Positions 50,074-58,044 of a stretch of 60,654 nucleotides of DNA are shown piece by piece. The stretch's first letter is position 1, and each line of letters starts with the position of its first letter. Origin of the DNA: an uncultured Lachnospiraceae bacterium (GTDB taxonomy: Bacteria > Bacillota > Clostridia > Lachnospirales > Lachnospiraceae); contig CADBFP010000010.1 of NCBI GenBank assembly GCA_902793995.1, positions 1 to 60,654 of the forward strand. Reading direction: 5' to 3'. The notes beneath the pieces are model-generated. The model had not been told where the DNA came from. It saw nothing but the letters and a program-made list of their open reading frames with translations, and searched no databases. The translations under genes were made by a program, and so were the position numbers.

Positions 50074-50143
50074 AATACATCACCTCCCATATTTGGCGTT
50101 GCTTGCAGTATAGGGGTTTATCCGGAAAAAAGCAAGAGGAAAG

Positions 50144-50172
50144 TTGACGGAAAGAGGCGGGCGTGATATTCT
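50144..50172 (+). promoter_or_regulatory. Promoter of the yhbY-nadD/yqeK-rsfS operon
   Basis: TTGACG, 17 bases, TATTCT, about 37 bases before the yhbY start. Confidence 0.6.
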
Positions 50173-50209
50173 ATTTTGGGAAAGTAATCAGCTGAAAGAG
50201 AGAAGTTTT

Positions 50210-50506
50210 ATGGCAGAACTAAACAGCAAACAGCGCAGTTACCTGATGAAACTGGCGGCCTCGGAAAACCCCTTGTTTCAAATCGGCAAGGCAGGGCTTA
50301 CGCCGGAGGTTTGCAGCGCAGTCAGCGAGGCGCTGGAGGCCCGGGAATTGGTTAAAATCGGCCTGTTAAAGAACTGTTTTGACGATATCCGCAATGTGGC
50401 AGAGGCCCTGGCCGGCCGCACCCGTTCCCAGGTGGTGACGGTAATCGGCCGGAAAATCGTGCTGTACCGCCCTTCCAAAACGAAGAAAGTGATTGAATTA
50501 CCGTGA
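50210..50506 (+). CDS. yhbY: Ribosome-assembly RNA-binding protein (CRM domain)
   Basis: These 98 residues form a single CRM domain, with SKQRSYLMKLAASENPLFQIGKAGLTPEV and GRKIVLYRPSK. YhbY-type proteins bind pre-50S particles. The start is MAELNSKQ, with GAGAGA upstream. Its stop overlaps the GTG start of the next gene. Confidence 0.92.
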   Translation: MAELNSKQRSYLMKLAASENPLFQIGKAGLTPEVCSAVSEALEARELVKIGLLKNCFDDIRNVAEALAGRTRSQVVTVIGRKIVLYRPSKTKKVIELP

Positions 50507-51717
50507 ATGCTACCCAGGAAAAACATATTGCCGTAGTAGGGGGTACCTTCGACCCCATCCACTACGGTCATATTAATCTGGGCCGGGCGGCTCTGTCGGC
50601 CCTCCACTTGGACGAAGTGTGGTTCATGCCTTCCGGCTCCAATAATTATCGTTCCGATATGGGCATCCGGGCGGAAAAGCACCACCGAGAAGCCATGGTG
50701 AAAATGGCTATTGCGGGAGAGGAGCGCTTTGCTTTCTCGGACTGGGAATGCGCCCAGCCGGGCTCTACCTATACCTCCCGCACCTTTGCCCAGCTCAATG
50801 CCACCTTCCCGGAGGTGACCTGGTATTATGTGGTGGGGGCGGATACGCTGCACAGCCTGAAATACTGGGAGGAACCGGAACTGATCTGCAATTCCGTGGT
50901 GCTGCTGGCGGCAGGCCGGGGGGAGCAGGTGACAAGCGGAGAACTGCAGGCCACGGCCCAGACTCTAAGAACCAATTACGGGGCGGACATCCGCTTCATT
51001 CCCTGGGAGGATATGCCCGTTTCCTCTACCCAGGTCCGGGCCAGGTACCGGGAAGGCAGCTTCGCCCGGGAGGACCTGCCTCCGGGAGTTTATGATTATA
51101 TGACATCCCATCATCTTTACCAGTCCCTGGAGTGGCTTTCGGATCAGGAAATCCTGGACCGCTGCGACGCCACCCCGGAGGAGCGGGGGTATTATGAGCG
51201 GCTGGCCACCATGCTGACGCCCCGGCGCCTCAGACATTGCCTGGGAGTGATGCACATGGCCATGCTGCTGGCGGACGGGTATCGGAATGTGTCCATGGAG
51301 CAGGCCCGGCTGGCGGGACTGCTGCACGACTGCGGCCGCACGGAGAACAATGCCTTAAATGCCCTGGGCCATGCCCCGGCGGGGGCTCAGGTGGCCCGGC
51401 GTCTTTTCGGAGTGAAGGATGAATCCGTCCTCAGCGCCATCCGCTGGCACACCACCGGCCGCCCCGGCATGACGGAACTGGAAAAAGTGATATTTGTGGC
51501 GGATTATATCGAGCCCTTCCGGGGCCATATGCTCCATTTGGACAAGGCCCGGCGGATTGCCTATACGGATCTGAACCAGGCGGTGACCTTTATGGGGGAA
51601 AGCACCGTCCGCTATCTGGAATCCCGGGGAGAGGATATCGATCCTATCACCCTGGAAACCGTGAATTATTACCGGGGACTGTTAAAGAAGCAGCCCATTC
51701 CCGGTCAGTATCAATAA
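50503..51717 (+). CDS. nadD: NadD-YqeK fusion: nicotinate-nucleotide adenylyltransferase and HD hydrolase
   Basis: These 404 residues join two enzymes that most Firmicutes encode as adjacent genes. Residues 1-200 are NadD (GGTFDPIHYGHINLGRAAL with the HxGH-type motif, then SSTQVRAR), which makes nicotinate adenine dinucleotide. Residues ~225-404 are YqeK, an HD-domain hydrolase of Ap4A-type dinucleotides (RHCLGVMHMAMLLA, LLHDCGR, HTTGRPGMTELEKVIFVADYIEP). The start is GTG 50503, overlapping yhbY. rsfS follows, as in the unfused order. Confidence 0.9.
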   Translation: MNATQEKHIAVVGGTFDPIHYGHINLGRAALSALHLDEVWFMPSGSNNYRSDMGIRAEKHHREAMVKMAIAGEERFAFSDWECAQPGSTYTSRTFAQLNATFPEVTWYYVVGADTLHSLKYWEEPELICNSVVLLAAGRGEQVTSGELQATAQTLRTNYGADIRFIPWEDMPVSSTQVRARYREGSFAREDLPPGVYDYMTSHHLYQSLEWLSDQEILDRCDATPEERGYYERLATMLTPRRLRHCLGVMHMAMLLADGYRNVSMEQARLAGLLHDCGRTENNALNALGHAPAGAQVARRLFGVKDESVLSAIRWHTTGRPGMTELEKVIFVADYIEPFRGHMLHLDKARRIAYTDLNQAVTFMGESTVRYLESRGEDIDPITLETVNYYRGLLKKQPIPGQYQ

Positions 51718-51729
51718 AAAGGAGTTTCT

Positions 51730-52095
51730 ATGGAATATAGCTCGAAAGAACAAATGGAACGCCTGCATCATGTTTTGTCCGAAAAACAGGGGCAGGAGAT
51801 CAGTGTCATCGATATCCGGGAAATCAGTACCCTGGCCGATTATTTCATCATTACCCACGGGAATAATACGCCCCATGTGGACGCCCTGGTGGATGCCGTG
51901 GAGGAAGAGATGGATAAGATGCAGGTGCCCTGCCGCAGCCGGGAAGGCCTTAGAGGCGGCCGCTGGGTGCTGCTGGACTACGGCGATATTGTGGTAAATG
52001 TTTTCTCCAAGGAAGACCGGATGTGGTATGATCTGGAACGCCTGTGGCGGGACGGCAAATTGGTGAATCCGGGCCAGCCCGGAGAAGAGGCGTGA
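51730..52095 (+). CDS. rsfS: Ribosome silencing factor
   Basis: These 121 residues have the Iojap/RsfS pattern LADYFIITHGNN and GGRWVLLDYGDIVVNVFSKEDRMWYDLERLW. The protein binds L14 and keeps 50S and 30S apart under starvation. AAAGGAG precedes the start. It overlaps the next gene by four bases (GTGA). Confidence 0.94.
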   Translation: MEYSSKEQMERLHHVLSEKQGQEISVIDIREISTLADYFIITHGNNTPHVDALVDAVEEEMDKMQVPCRSREGLRGGRWVLLDYGDIVVNVFSKEDRMWYDLERLWRDGKLVNPGQPGEEA

Positions 52096-52853
52096 GCCCC
52101 GCAGCGGCTCGCAAAAGACCCCGTCCGAAAAGAGGACGGAAAGACAGGGAGCGTCAGCTGGCCTGGCTTTGGCCGCTGCTGCTCCTGCTTTTGGCTATGC
52201 TGACGGCCTTTCTGGCTGTTTCCTGTGGGAAACAAAGCGGCGCCGTGGCCGAGGCGCCCCGCTCCACCCAGCGGCGGGCCAGGCTGGAAAGCGGCAGCGT
52301 GCGGGAGACGGCCTATATCACGGATCGTCTGGGCTGGCTGGAGGAAAACCGGGGACCGGCGGAAGCGGGTCTCAGGTACTTTTACCGGCAAAGCGGGGTG
52401 CAGCCTCATCTGTATTTGCGGGGGGCCCAGCCCTCTGCCGGCAGCGTTGACCGGGACAGTATGAACGGCTATGCCGCCGCTCTGTACGGCAGCCTTTTCA
52501 GTGACGAGGGCCACCTGCTGATATTTTTGGAAGAAGAGGAGCGGAGCGGAAGTCTGCGCTGGGGCTTTGCCTGGGGAAAGCAGGCGACGGCGGTGCTGGA
52601 TGCGGAGGCCCAGGAGATTCTGCGGGCTTATTGGGACATTCTGCTGGCGGACAGCGCGGAACTGGCAGACGGCCAGAAAGCGGCTGCCATAGAGGAGGCG
52701 CTGAAACGGAGCGCGGATAATATTATGATGGTGCAAAATACCGGGGGGTGGATTTGGTTCCTTGGGATTTTGCTGGGAGGAATCCTGCTGCTGGGAGCCT
52801 GGGAATTCCGGAAAAATTGGGTCAGATTGAAAACCGAAGACAAAAACCCGTAG
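52092..52853 (+). CDS. Unknown membrane protein downstream of rsfS
   Basis: The 253 residues begin with a strongly basic stretch (AARKRPRPKRGRKDRERQ), then a transmembrane helix (LLLLLLAMLTAFLAVSCG). An exported domain of ~160 residues (SGVQPHLYLRGAQPSAG, LLIFLEEEERSGSLRWGFAWGK) and a second helix near the C-terminus follow. The exported part faintly recalls TPM domains but I would not assign it. GTG 52092 overlaps the rsfS stop, so it is coupled to that operon. Confidence 0.65.
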   Translation: MSPAAARKRPRPKRGRKDRERQLAWLWPLLLLLLAMLTAFLAVSCGKQSGAVAEAPRSTQRRARLESGSVRETAYITDRLGWLEENRGPAEAGLRYFYRQSGVQPHLYLRGAQPSAGSVDRDSMNGYAAALYGSLFSDEGHLLIFLEEEERSGSLRWGFAWGKQATAVLDAEAQEILRAYWDILLADSAELADGQKAAAIEEALKRSADNIMMVQNTGGWIWFLGILLGGILLLGAWEFRKNWVRLKTEDKNP

Positions 52854-52970
52854 GGGGATTATCAAATACCACGCATCCCCGTAGGGGCGATTAATCGCCT
52901 CAGGGAATCTCGTAGGGGCGATTATCAATTGTTTCGTAGGGGCGATTATTAATCGCCCGAGGGCGTTTAA
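52852..52970. repeat. Dispersed palindromic repeats upstream of pspA
   Basis: Three GTAGGGGCGATTA..AATCGCC-type modules in various states of decay lie in tandem. The rest up to 53144 holds the pspA promoter and no gene. Confidence 0.7.
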
Positions 52971-53048
52971 CAAGCCGGAACAAAAAGTTGACGGCTACCC
53001 ACCCCCACAAGCAGCACCTACAAAACTTCAATCCGTTTGCACTGGGAC

Positions 53049-53077
53049 TTGATTTTTCGGCATGGGTTTTTTACAAT
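53049..53077 (+). promoter_or_regulatory. Candidate pspA promoter
   Basis: TTGATT, 17 bases, TACAAT. The leader to the pspA start would be about 60 bases. Confidence 0.5.
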
Positions 53078-53144
53078 AGGGGTTAGGAATTAGGCAGTAG
53101 GTAACAGGGATTAGATTATTATTTATAATACAAAGGAGAACAAA

Positions 53145-53831
53145 ATGGGTATTTTATCGCGTTTCAAGGACATCATTTCTTCCAACATCAACGCCATGCT
53201 GGACAAGGCGGAGGATCCGGAAAAGCTGATTGAGCAGTATCTGCGGGAGCTGACCGGAGACCTGGCGGAAGTGAAGCGGGAAACCGCCTCCGTGATGGCG
53301 GACGAAGCTAAGGCAAAACGGAACCTGGTAGCCAATCAGGAAGAAGTGGAAAAGTACACCTCCATGGCTAAAAAGGCTCTGGCCGCCGGAGATGAAGAAT
53401 CTGCCAAGATCTTTATCAAGAAGAAACAGTCTCTGGAAGAGGTGGGCGAGTCCCTGCAGCAGATGTATGATGTGGCGGCCTCCAACTCTGCCAAGATGCG
53501 CCAGATGCACGACAAGCTGGTGAAGGATCTGCAGGAGCTGCAGCAGAGAAAGGCTGTCATCCAGGCCAAGATTAAGATTGCCAAGGCCCAGGAGAAGGTA
53601 AACGAAGCGGCCAAGAACTCCGCAGCCAACAAGGCGGAAGCTTCTTTAGGCGCCTTTGCCCGCATGGAAGAAAAGGTGGACCACATGCTGGATGCCGCCA
53701 ATGCCATGGCGGAGCTGCAGCTGGAGCCGGTGGACGAGACCATGGCCGCAGAAGCCCGGTATTACGAAGCCATTTCCAACAGCAAGGTGGATGCCGAACT
53801 GGAAGCCATGAAGGCGGAATTGGGACTGTAA
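53145..53831 (+). CDS. pspA: PspA/IM30-family membrane stress protein
   Basis: The 228 residues are almost wholly coiled coil. The N-terminal MGILSRFKDIISSNINAMLDKAEDPEKLIEQYLREL is diagnostic of PspA/IM30/LiaH. These proteins form ESCRT-III-like assemblies on damaged membranes. AAAGGAG precedes the start. It is monocistronic with a terminator shared with the convergent gene. Confidence 0.93.
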   Translation: MGILSRFKDIISSNINAMLDKAEDPEKLIEQYLRELTGDLAEVKRETASVMADEAKAKRNLVANQEEVEKYTSMAKKALAAGDEESAKIFIKKKQSLEEVGESLQQMYDVAASNSAKMRQMHDKLVKDLQELQQRKAVIQAKIKIAKAQEKVNEAAKNSAANKAEASLGAFARMEEKVDHMLDAANAMAELQLEPVDETMAAEARYYEAISNSKVDAELEAMKAELGL

Positions 53832-53850
53832 ACCCTTGTATTCAAACAAA

Positions 53851-53885
53851 AAAGCGGGGCGGCATCGGCCGCCCCATTTTTATGG
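53851..53885. terminator. Bidirectional terminator between pspA and the STAS-kinase gene
   Basis: GGGGCGGC and GCCGCCCC form the stem (53856-53863 with 53868-53875). T runs follow on both strands. Confidence 0.8.
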
Positions 53886-53888
53886 GAT

Positions 53889-55073
53889 TTAGAAATCCAG
53901 TCTGTCAACTCTCTGCAAGAGCTCGGTGATATGCTCCTTGCTGATGGCGATTAAGGCCCTGCCCTCCGCCTCGTCCATGCCGTGGCGGCGAATGGTGCGG
54001 CGCATTACCCGCATGGCAGCGATGAGTCTGGCCTGATCCTCCACATTCCGCTTTACCTTCTCCGAAAAACGATCCAGGTACAAATCAATGGTTCTGGCCC
54101 AGATACGCTCTGCGGATTTATGGGAGAAACCGTAGAACACCGGCGTTTTTTCCGGGGACAGCTCCGAATAGCCCAGATAAGCTGCGTAAATGGAGCCCAG
54201 CTCGAAAATGGGATGGCCCATGCTTAAGGTGTCCATATCGATCAGCAGGGTCTCCCCGTTTTGCAGCATCACATTTTTGAAATGATAATCCCCGTGGAGC
54301 ATATAAGGATGATCCGGCACGGCCTCTACCAGTTTTACCAGTTTGGTCCCTTCGTTTTCAGGCAGATAGGGCGTTAAAAACTTGGCCCAGCCCAGCACCG
54401 TCTCCCGCATATTGGGCATGTCACCGGGATTGACCCGGGTGCCGTGAATCTTGTTCAGCAGTTCCACGGACATTTCCACCAGTTCATCCACCCGGTGTTC
54501 GTCCTCCGCCAAAAGGGAGGCGAAGGAGCGGGCGTTCAGGAGCTCAAATACGGAACCGTAGGCATCCCCCACCTGCACTACATCATAAGGGATGGCAGTG
54601 GGTATGCCGGCTACAAAGGCTTTCCGGGCCAGTTCCCGCTCCCGCTTGATTTCCGGCAGAGCGTCCTGGTTCACATCATAAACCTTCACAATGGTATCCG
54701 GGTCTATACGGTACACTTTGCCGTTGGCGCCGCTGCCGATGACCTCGCAGCCCTCTATGGAAATCTGCCGGTAGGCCTTGTGCACATCCAGCATTTCCGT
54801 AAAACCGGTCATGTCCAAAATTTCATAGATTTCAGAGGAAACATTGACTACGGAAAAAGGCCCGAATTTTTTGCGCAGATGCAGCAGAATCCTTAGGCCG
54901 GCGCTGGAAATATAATCCAGAGCGCCGCAGTCTACCACTACCGTGGCCGGGGTGCTCTCCTGGATGGCCTGATTCACTTCTGCCTCCACGGCGGGGGCAT
55001 TGGTGGAATCGATATGGCCTTTGAAAAACAGGGTCAGTTTCTGGCTTTCTGTCTGATGTGTGACGTTTTCCAT
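53889..55073 (-). CDS. STAS domain-kinase fusion protein
   Basis: These 394 residues combine two domains. Residues 1-105 are a STAS domain of anti-sigma antagonist type, with VVVDCGALDYISSAGLRILL placing the phosphorylatable Ser as usual. Residues ~108-394 are a phosphotransferase/kinase of the aminoglycoside-phosphotransferase fold (IGSGANGKVYRI, IVKVYD, LHGDYHFKNVMLQ, LLIDMDTLSMGHP), like the TIGR02172 group. The PP2C-HATPase gene lies immediately upstream and would control the STAS Ser. What the kinase phosphorylates is unknown. Confidence 0.88.
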   Translation of the reverse strand: MENVTHQTESQKLTLFFKGHIDSTNAPAVEAEVNQAIQESTPATVVVDCGALDYISSAGLRILLHLRKKFGPFSVVNVSSEIYEILDMTGFTEMLDVHKAYRQISIEGCEVIGSGANGKVYRIDPDTIVKVYDVNQDALPEIKRERELARKAFVAGIPTAIPYDVVQVGDAYGSVFELLNARSFASLLAEDEHRVDELVEMSVELLNKIHGTRVNPGDMPNMRETVLGWAKFLTPYLPENEGTKLVKLVEAVPDHPYMLHGDYHFKNVMLQNGETLLIDMDTLSMGHPIFELGSIYAAYLGYSELSPEKTPVFYGFSHKSAERIWARTIDLYLDRFSEKVKRNVEDQARLIAAMRVMRRTIRRHGMDEAEGRALIAISKEHITELLQRVDRLDF

Positions 55074-55091
55074 AATTCATTCCTTTCTGCA

Positions 55092-57263
55092 TCAGATAGT
55101 TTTTTTCAGGGTCAGGATGTTTTGTCCGTCTTTGAAATCATAAAGAACCTCATCCATGGTCTTTTTCACCATGAAAATCCCCAGGCCGCCTATTTCCCGA
55201 TCTTCAGCAGGCAGATCAATATTGGGATCCTTGTTTTCCAGCGGATTATAAGGCATTCCCTGATCTTTAAAGACCAGCGTCATCATCCGGGTCTCCTCCG
55301 AAATGGCGATGCCCACCGTGGCGCTGCCCCCTGCCTCTCCATAGGCGTACTGGGCAATATTGCTGAAGACTTCATCAATGGCCACATCGATCTGCATCTG
55401 CACCTTCAGGGGGCAGTCTGCCGCCTCCAGCTCCGCGTTAACAAAATCCGTCACCGTCTCGATGTTAGGGATGGTGGCCTCTAAAGTCAGTTCTTTCATG
55501 GCCGGTTCCTCTTTCTTGTTTTCTTCCCTTGGGGCTGCCTGGGGCCCTAAATAATGCAGGCAAAGCATGGTTAAATCATCAAATTGCGGGGCCTGATCCA
55601 CAAAGTGCTCCACCGCGGCATTTACCCCCGCCAGAACCTGGCAAGGCTCCGCTTCCTCCAGCTGACTGAGAGCCGCCAGCATCCGTTCCGTGCCGAAGAG
55701 TTCCTCCCGGGCATTGGTGGCTTCCGGCAAGCCGTCGGTGTACAGAAACAGCTTGGTATCCGGCTCCATGAGGATTTCATATTCCTTATATTTCATGCCG
55801 GGCATTCCCCCGATCACAAAACCATGCTTATCCTTTACCAGCTCGTAGTCTCCGTCCGGTTTTTTCAGCACCGGGAACTCGTGGCCCGCATTGGCGGCGG
55901 TCAGCAAGCCGCTTTGAAGGTCCAAAATGCCGAACCAGACGGTCACAAACATTTCTTCCCGGTTATTGGAGCAGATCTGGTTGTTGACGATCTCCAGCAC
56001 TTCTGCGGGACTCTTGCCCGTTAAAGCAACATTCTGCACCAGAATCTTGGATACCATCATGAACAGCGCCGCCGGAATGCCCTTGCCGGACACATCCGCC
56101 ATTACCAGGCCCAGGTGGTTCTGATCAATCAGGAAGAAGTCGTAGAAGTCGCCTCCCACCTCCTTGGCGGGATCCATGGTGGCGTAAATATCGAACTCCG
56201 TCCGCTCCGGAAAGGCAGGATAGATGTTGGGCAGCATGTCCGCCTGGATCCGGGTGGCCAGGGCCAGCTCCGTGCCGATCCGTTCCTTCTCCGCCGTCAC
56301 CTGGGTCAGATTCCGTTCAAACTCGATCAGATCCTGCTCCATATCCTCCATGGTCAGGGCCAGATTCTCGATTTCATCCCCGGTATCGATTTTCAGCACA
56401 TTCCGGCTGAAATGATCCGTAACCGGGTTTCCTTCCCGCTTATCCTTCACATAAGCCGTGGCAGCTTCCGCAATCTCGTTGATGGGTTTTACCACCTTTT
56501 TCTTCATATGACGGGTGAAGAAATAAGCCACTAAATTGACTATGACCGTCATCACCACGGTAAACTGCAGCAGGAAAGATTTAATGCCGTTCCAAATCTC
56601 TTTTAAGGTTACATCCGCCAGGAAAAAGCCCAGGGTTTTTCCGCTGATGCCGTCTTTAATGGGAAAGCCGGTGGTGGCAATCCAGCCGTTATCTCCCACA
56701 TTGGAAATGTGATACAGCCGTCCTTCTCCGTTCCAGTGATTAAATTTCTGGGCTTCCTTGGGGTCTACGGCTTCATATTCCCCTATGCGGAGGGGCTCCT
56801 CCGTGTCAGGATCCGCCAGCATTACCAGCCGGGCATTGGCTTCGTCGTAGAAGCCTACATAAAAGGCATTTACATCGCTGCTTTCCCGAAACTCCTGAAG
56901 CATCTCCATCAGCCTTTTATAAGTCCCGTCCTCCGTCATATGGGCAAAGTGCCGATAGTATTCTTCACTGCCCACGGCGGCCAGTTCCTGGGGATTTAAG
57001 GACTCGTAAATCTGCCGGGTTTCCTCCAGATAGGGCTCTATCTCCAGACTCCGGGAAGCCAGATGGGAGGCAGTGCGGCTTAAGTTGAAGCCCTCGCCGA
57101 TATATTGCCCGCTCAGGGCATAGGCGTAAAGCCCCAGCCCGATCAAAAGGGATGCCAAGCCGAAGATGATGGACACCCAGATAATGGAATGGAACATCCG
57201 GGCGGCCAGAGAGTAGTGGAGCCGCTCCCATTTATTCAGTTCTCGGACGCTTTTTTCTGGCAT
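55092..57263 (-). CDS. Membrane sensor with PP2C (SpoIIE) phosphatase and HATPase kinase domains
   Basis: The 723 residues run: transmembrane helix ~26-50, extracellular sensor domain to ~205, second helix ~210-228, HAMP and coiled coil to ~330, PP2C/SpoIIE phosphatase ~340-560 (EVGGDFYDF, LVMADVSGKGIPAALFM) and a C-terminal RsbW-like HATPase ~595-723 (IDVAIDEVFSNIAQYAY, GGLGIFMVKKTMDEV). Phosphatase and anti-sigma-type kinase in one chain can set the phosphorylation of the STAS protein encoded next. GGGAGGGAG precedes the start. Confidence 0.9.
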   Translation of the reverse strand: MPEKSVRELNKWERLHYSLAARMFHSIIWVSIIFGLASLLIGLGLYAYALSGQYIGEGFNLSRTASHLASRSLEIEPYLEETRQIYESLNPQELAAVGSEEYYRHFAHMTEDGTYKRLMEMLQEFRESSDVNAFYVGFYDEANARLVMLADPDTEEPLRIGEYEAVDPKEAQKFNHWNGEGRLYHISNVGDNGWIATTGFPIKDGISGKTLGFFLADVTLKEIWNGIKSFLLQFTVVMTVIVNLVAYFFTRHMKKKVVKPINEIAEAATAYVKDKREGNPVTDHFSRNVLKIDTGDEIENLALTMEDMEQDLIEFERNLTQVTAEKERIGTELALATRIQADMLPNIYPAFPERTEFDIYATMDPAKEVGGDFYDFFLIDQNHLGLVMADVSGKGIPAALFMMVSKILVQNVALTGKSPAEVLEIVNNQICSNNREEMFVTVWFGILDLQSGLLTAANAGHEFPVLKKPDGDYELVKDKHGFVIGGMPGMKYKEYEILMEPDTKLFLYTDGLPEATNAREELFGTERMLAALSQLEEAEPCQVLAGVNAAVEHFVDQAPQFDDLTMLCLHYLGPQAAPREENKKEEPAMKELTLEATIPNIETVTDFVNAELEAADCPLKVQMQIDVAIDEVFSNIAQYAYGEAGGSATVGIAISEETRMMTLVFKDQGMPYNPLENKDPNIDLPAEDREIGGLGIFMVKKTMDEVLYDFKDGQNILTLKKTI

Positions 57264-57295
57264 AACTGCATCTCCCTCCCAAGGGGCCTTAACCC

Positions 57296-57856
57296 TTACT
57301 TAATCCCCTGGTAAAATTGGTCCAGAATGGCGGTCAATCCTTTGGATAAGCTTTGATCAAAACCATTGCCCTCCGTCAAAATGGCCACATACATCCGATC
57401 GCTCCGCAGGGTCTTTAAAATCTGCATAATGCCTTCGGCCGCTTTATCGGCAAAGATTTTGTTGAAGTATTGGTTGTCGCTTACGAAGCTGCCGTCTTCC
57501 TGCTTCTTTTCGGCGATGACATACACAAACAGCTGATCCGAGTTTTTGCCTTCTCCGCTTACTTCAAAGCTGCTGTCTTTGGTGAAACTTGCTTTTCCGG
57601 GTTTTTCCAGGGCCTTGCCGTCAATCTTCACGGAGAAATCTTTCAGAATGGCAGCATCTACTTTATAATCCACATAGATTTCGCCTTCCTTCAGGAAATC
57701 CAGCACCCCTTTAATGGACAGGGGGTTTTGCGCCTCCGTCTCCGGGGCGGCTACCGTGGTGGTAGGGGCGGCCGTGGTGGCAGGGGTGCTCCCGCCGCAG
57801 GCCGTCAGCATAAAAATCAAGATCAGCAGTACCGCCAGTGTTTTCGTTTGTTTCAT
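57296..57856 (-). CDS. Hypothetical lipoprotein upstream of the PP2C sensor
   Basis: These 186 residues have a signal peptide and lipobox FMLTACGG, then a Thr/Ala-Pro linker and a ~130-residue exported domain (EGEIYVDYKVDAAILKDFSVKIDGK, ILDQFYQGIK). I do not recognise the family. It is the first gene of the operon with the PP2C sensor, 32 bases away, and could be its extracytoplasmic partner. Confidence 0.75.
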   Translation of the reverse strand: MKQTKTLAVLLILIFMLTACGGSTPATTAAPTTTVAAPETEAQNPLSIKGVLDFLKEGEIYVDYKVDAAILKDFSVKIDGKALEKPGKASFTKDSSFEVSGEGKNSDQLFVYVIAEKKQEDGSFVSDNQYFNKIFADKAAEGIMQILKTLRSDRMYVAILTEGNGFDQSLSKGLTAILDQFYQGIK

Positions 57857-57892
57857 CAGAATACCCTCCGATAGGTGGTTTTTCTATGTTTC

Positions 57893-57921
57893 ATTTTAGT
57901 ACCTTCGGATAGGCTTGTAAA
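57893..57921 (-). promoter_or_regulatory. Promoter of the lipoprotein-PP2C-STAS operon
   Basis: On the minus strand TTTACA, 17 bases, TAAAAT. The sequence CCTATCCGAAGGTA in the spacer is repeated with two changes as CCTATCGGAGGGTA over the ribosome binding site. Confidence 0.6.
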
Positions 57922-57986
57922 GAAAAAACATCAAAAAAACACAGATTTGTTTCAGCTCTTGGGGCAAAAATCCAAAAGCAGGGGGC

Positions 57987-58015
57987 TTGACATGTTTCCG
58001 GTGGAAACATATACT
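57987..58015 (+). promoter_or_regulatory. S9 peptidase promoter with operator-like dyad
   Basis: TTGACA, 17 bases, TATACT. The inverted repeat ATGTTTCC-GGT-GGAAACAT (57992-58010) fills the spacer exactly and touches both boxes, so a repressor bound there would block polymerase. Confidence 0.75.
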
Positions 58016-58044
58016 GGTGATATCAGTTTTTTGGAGGCGTCCCT

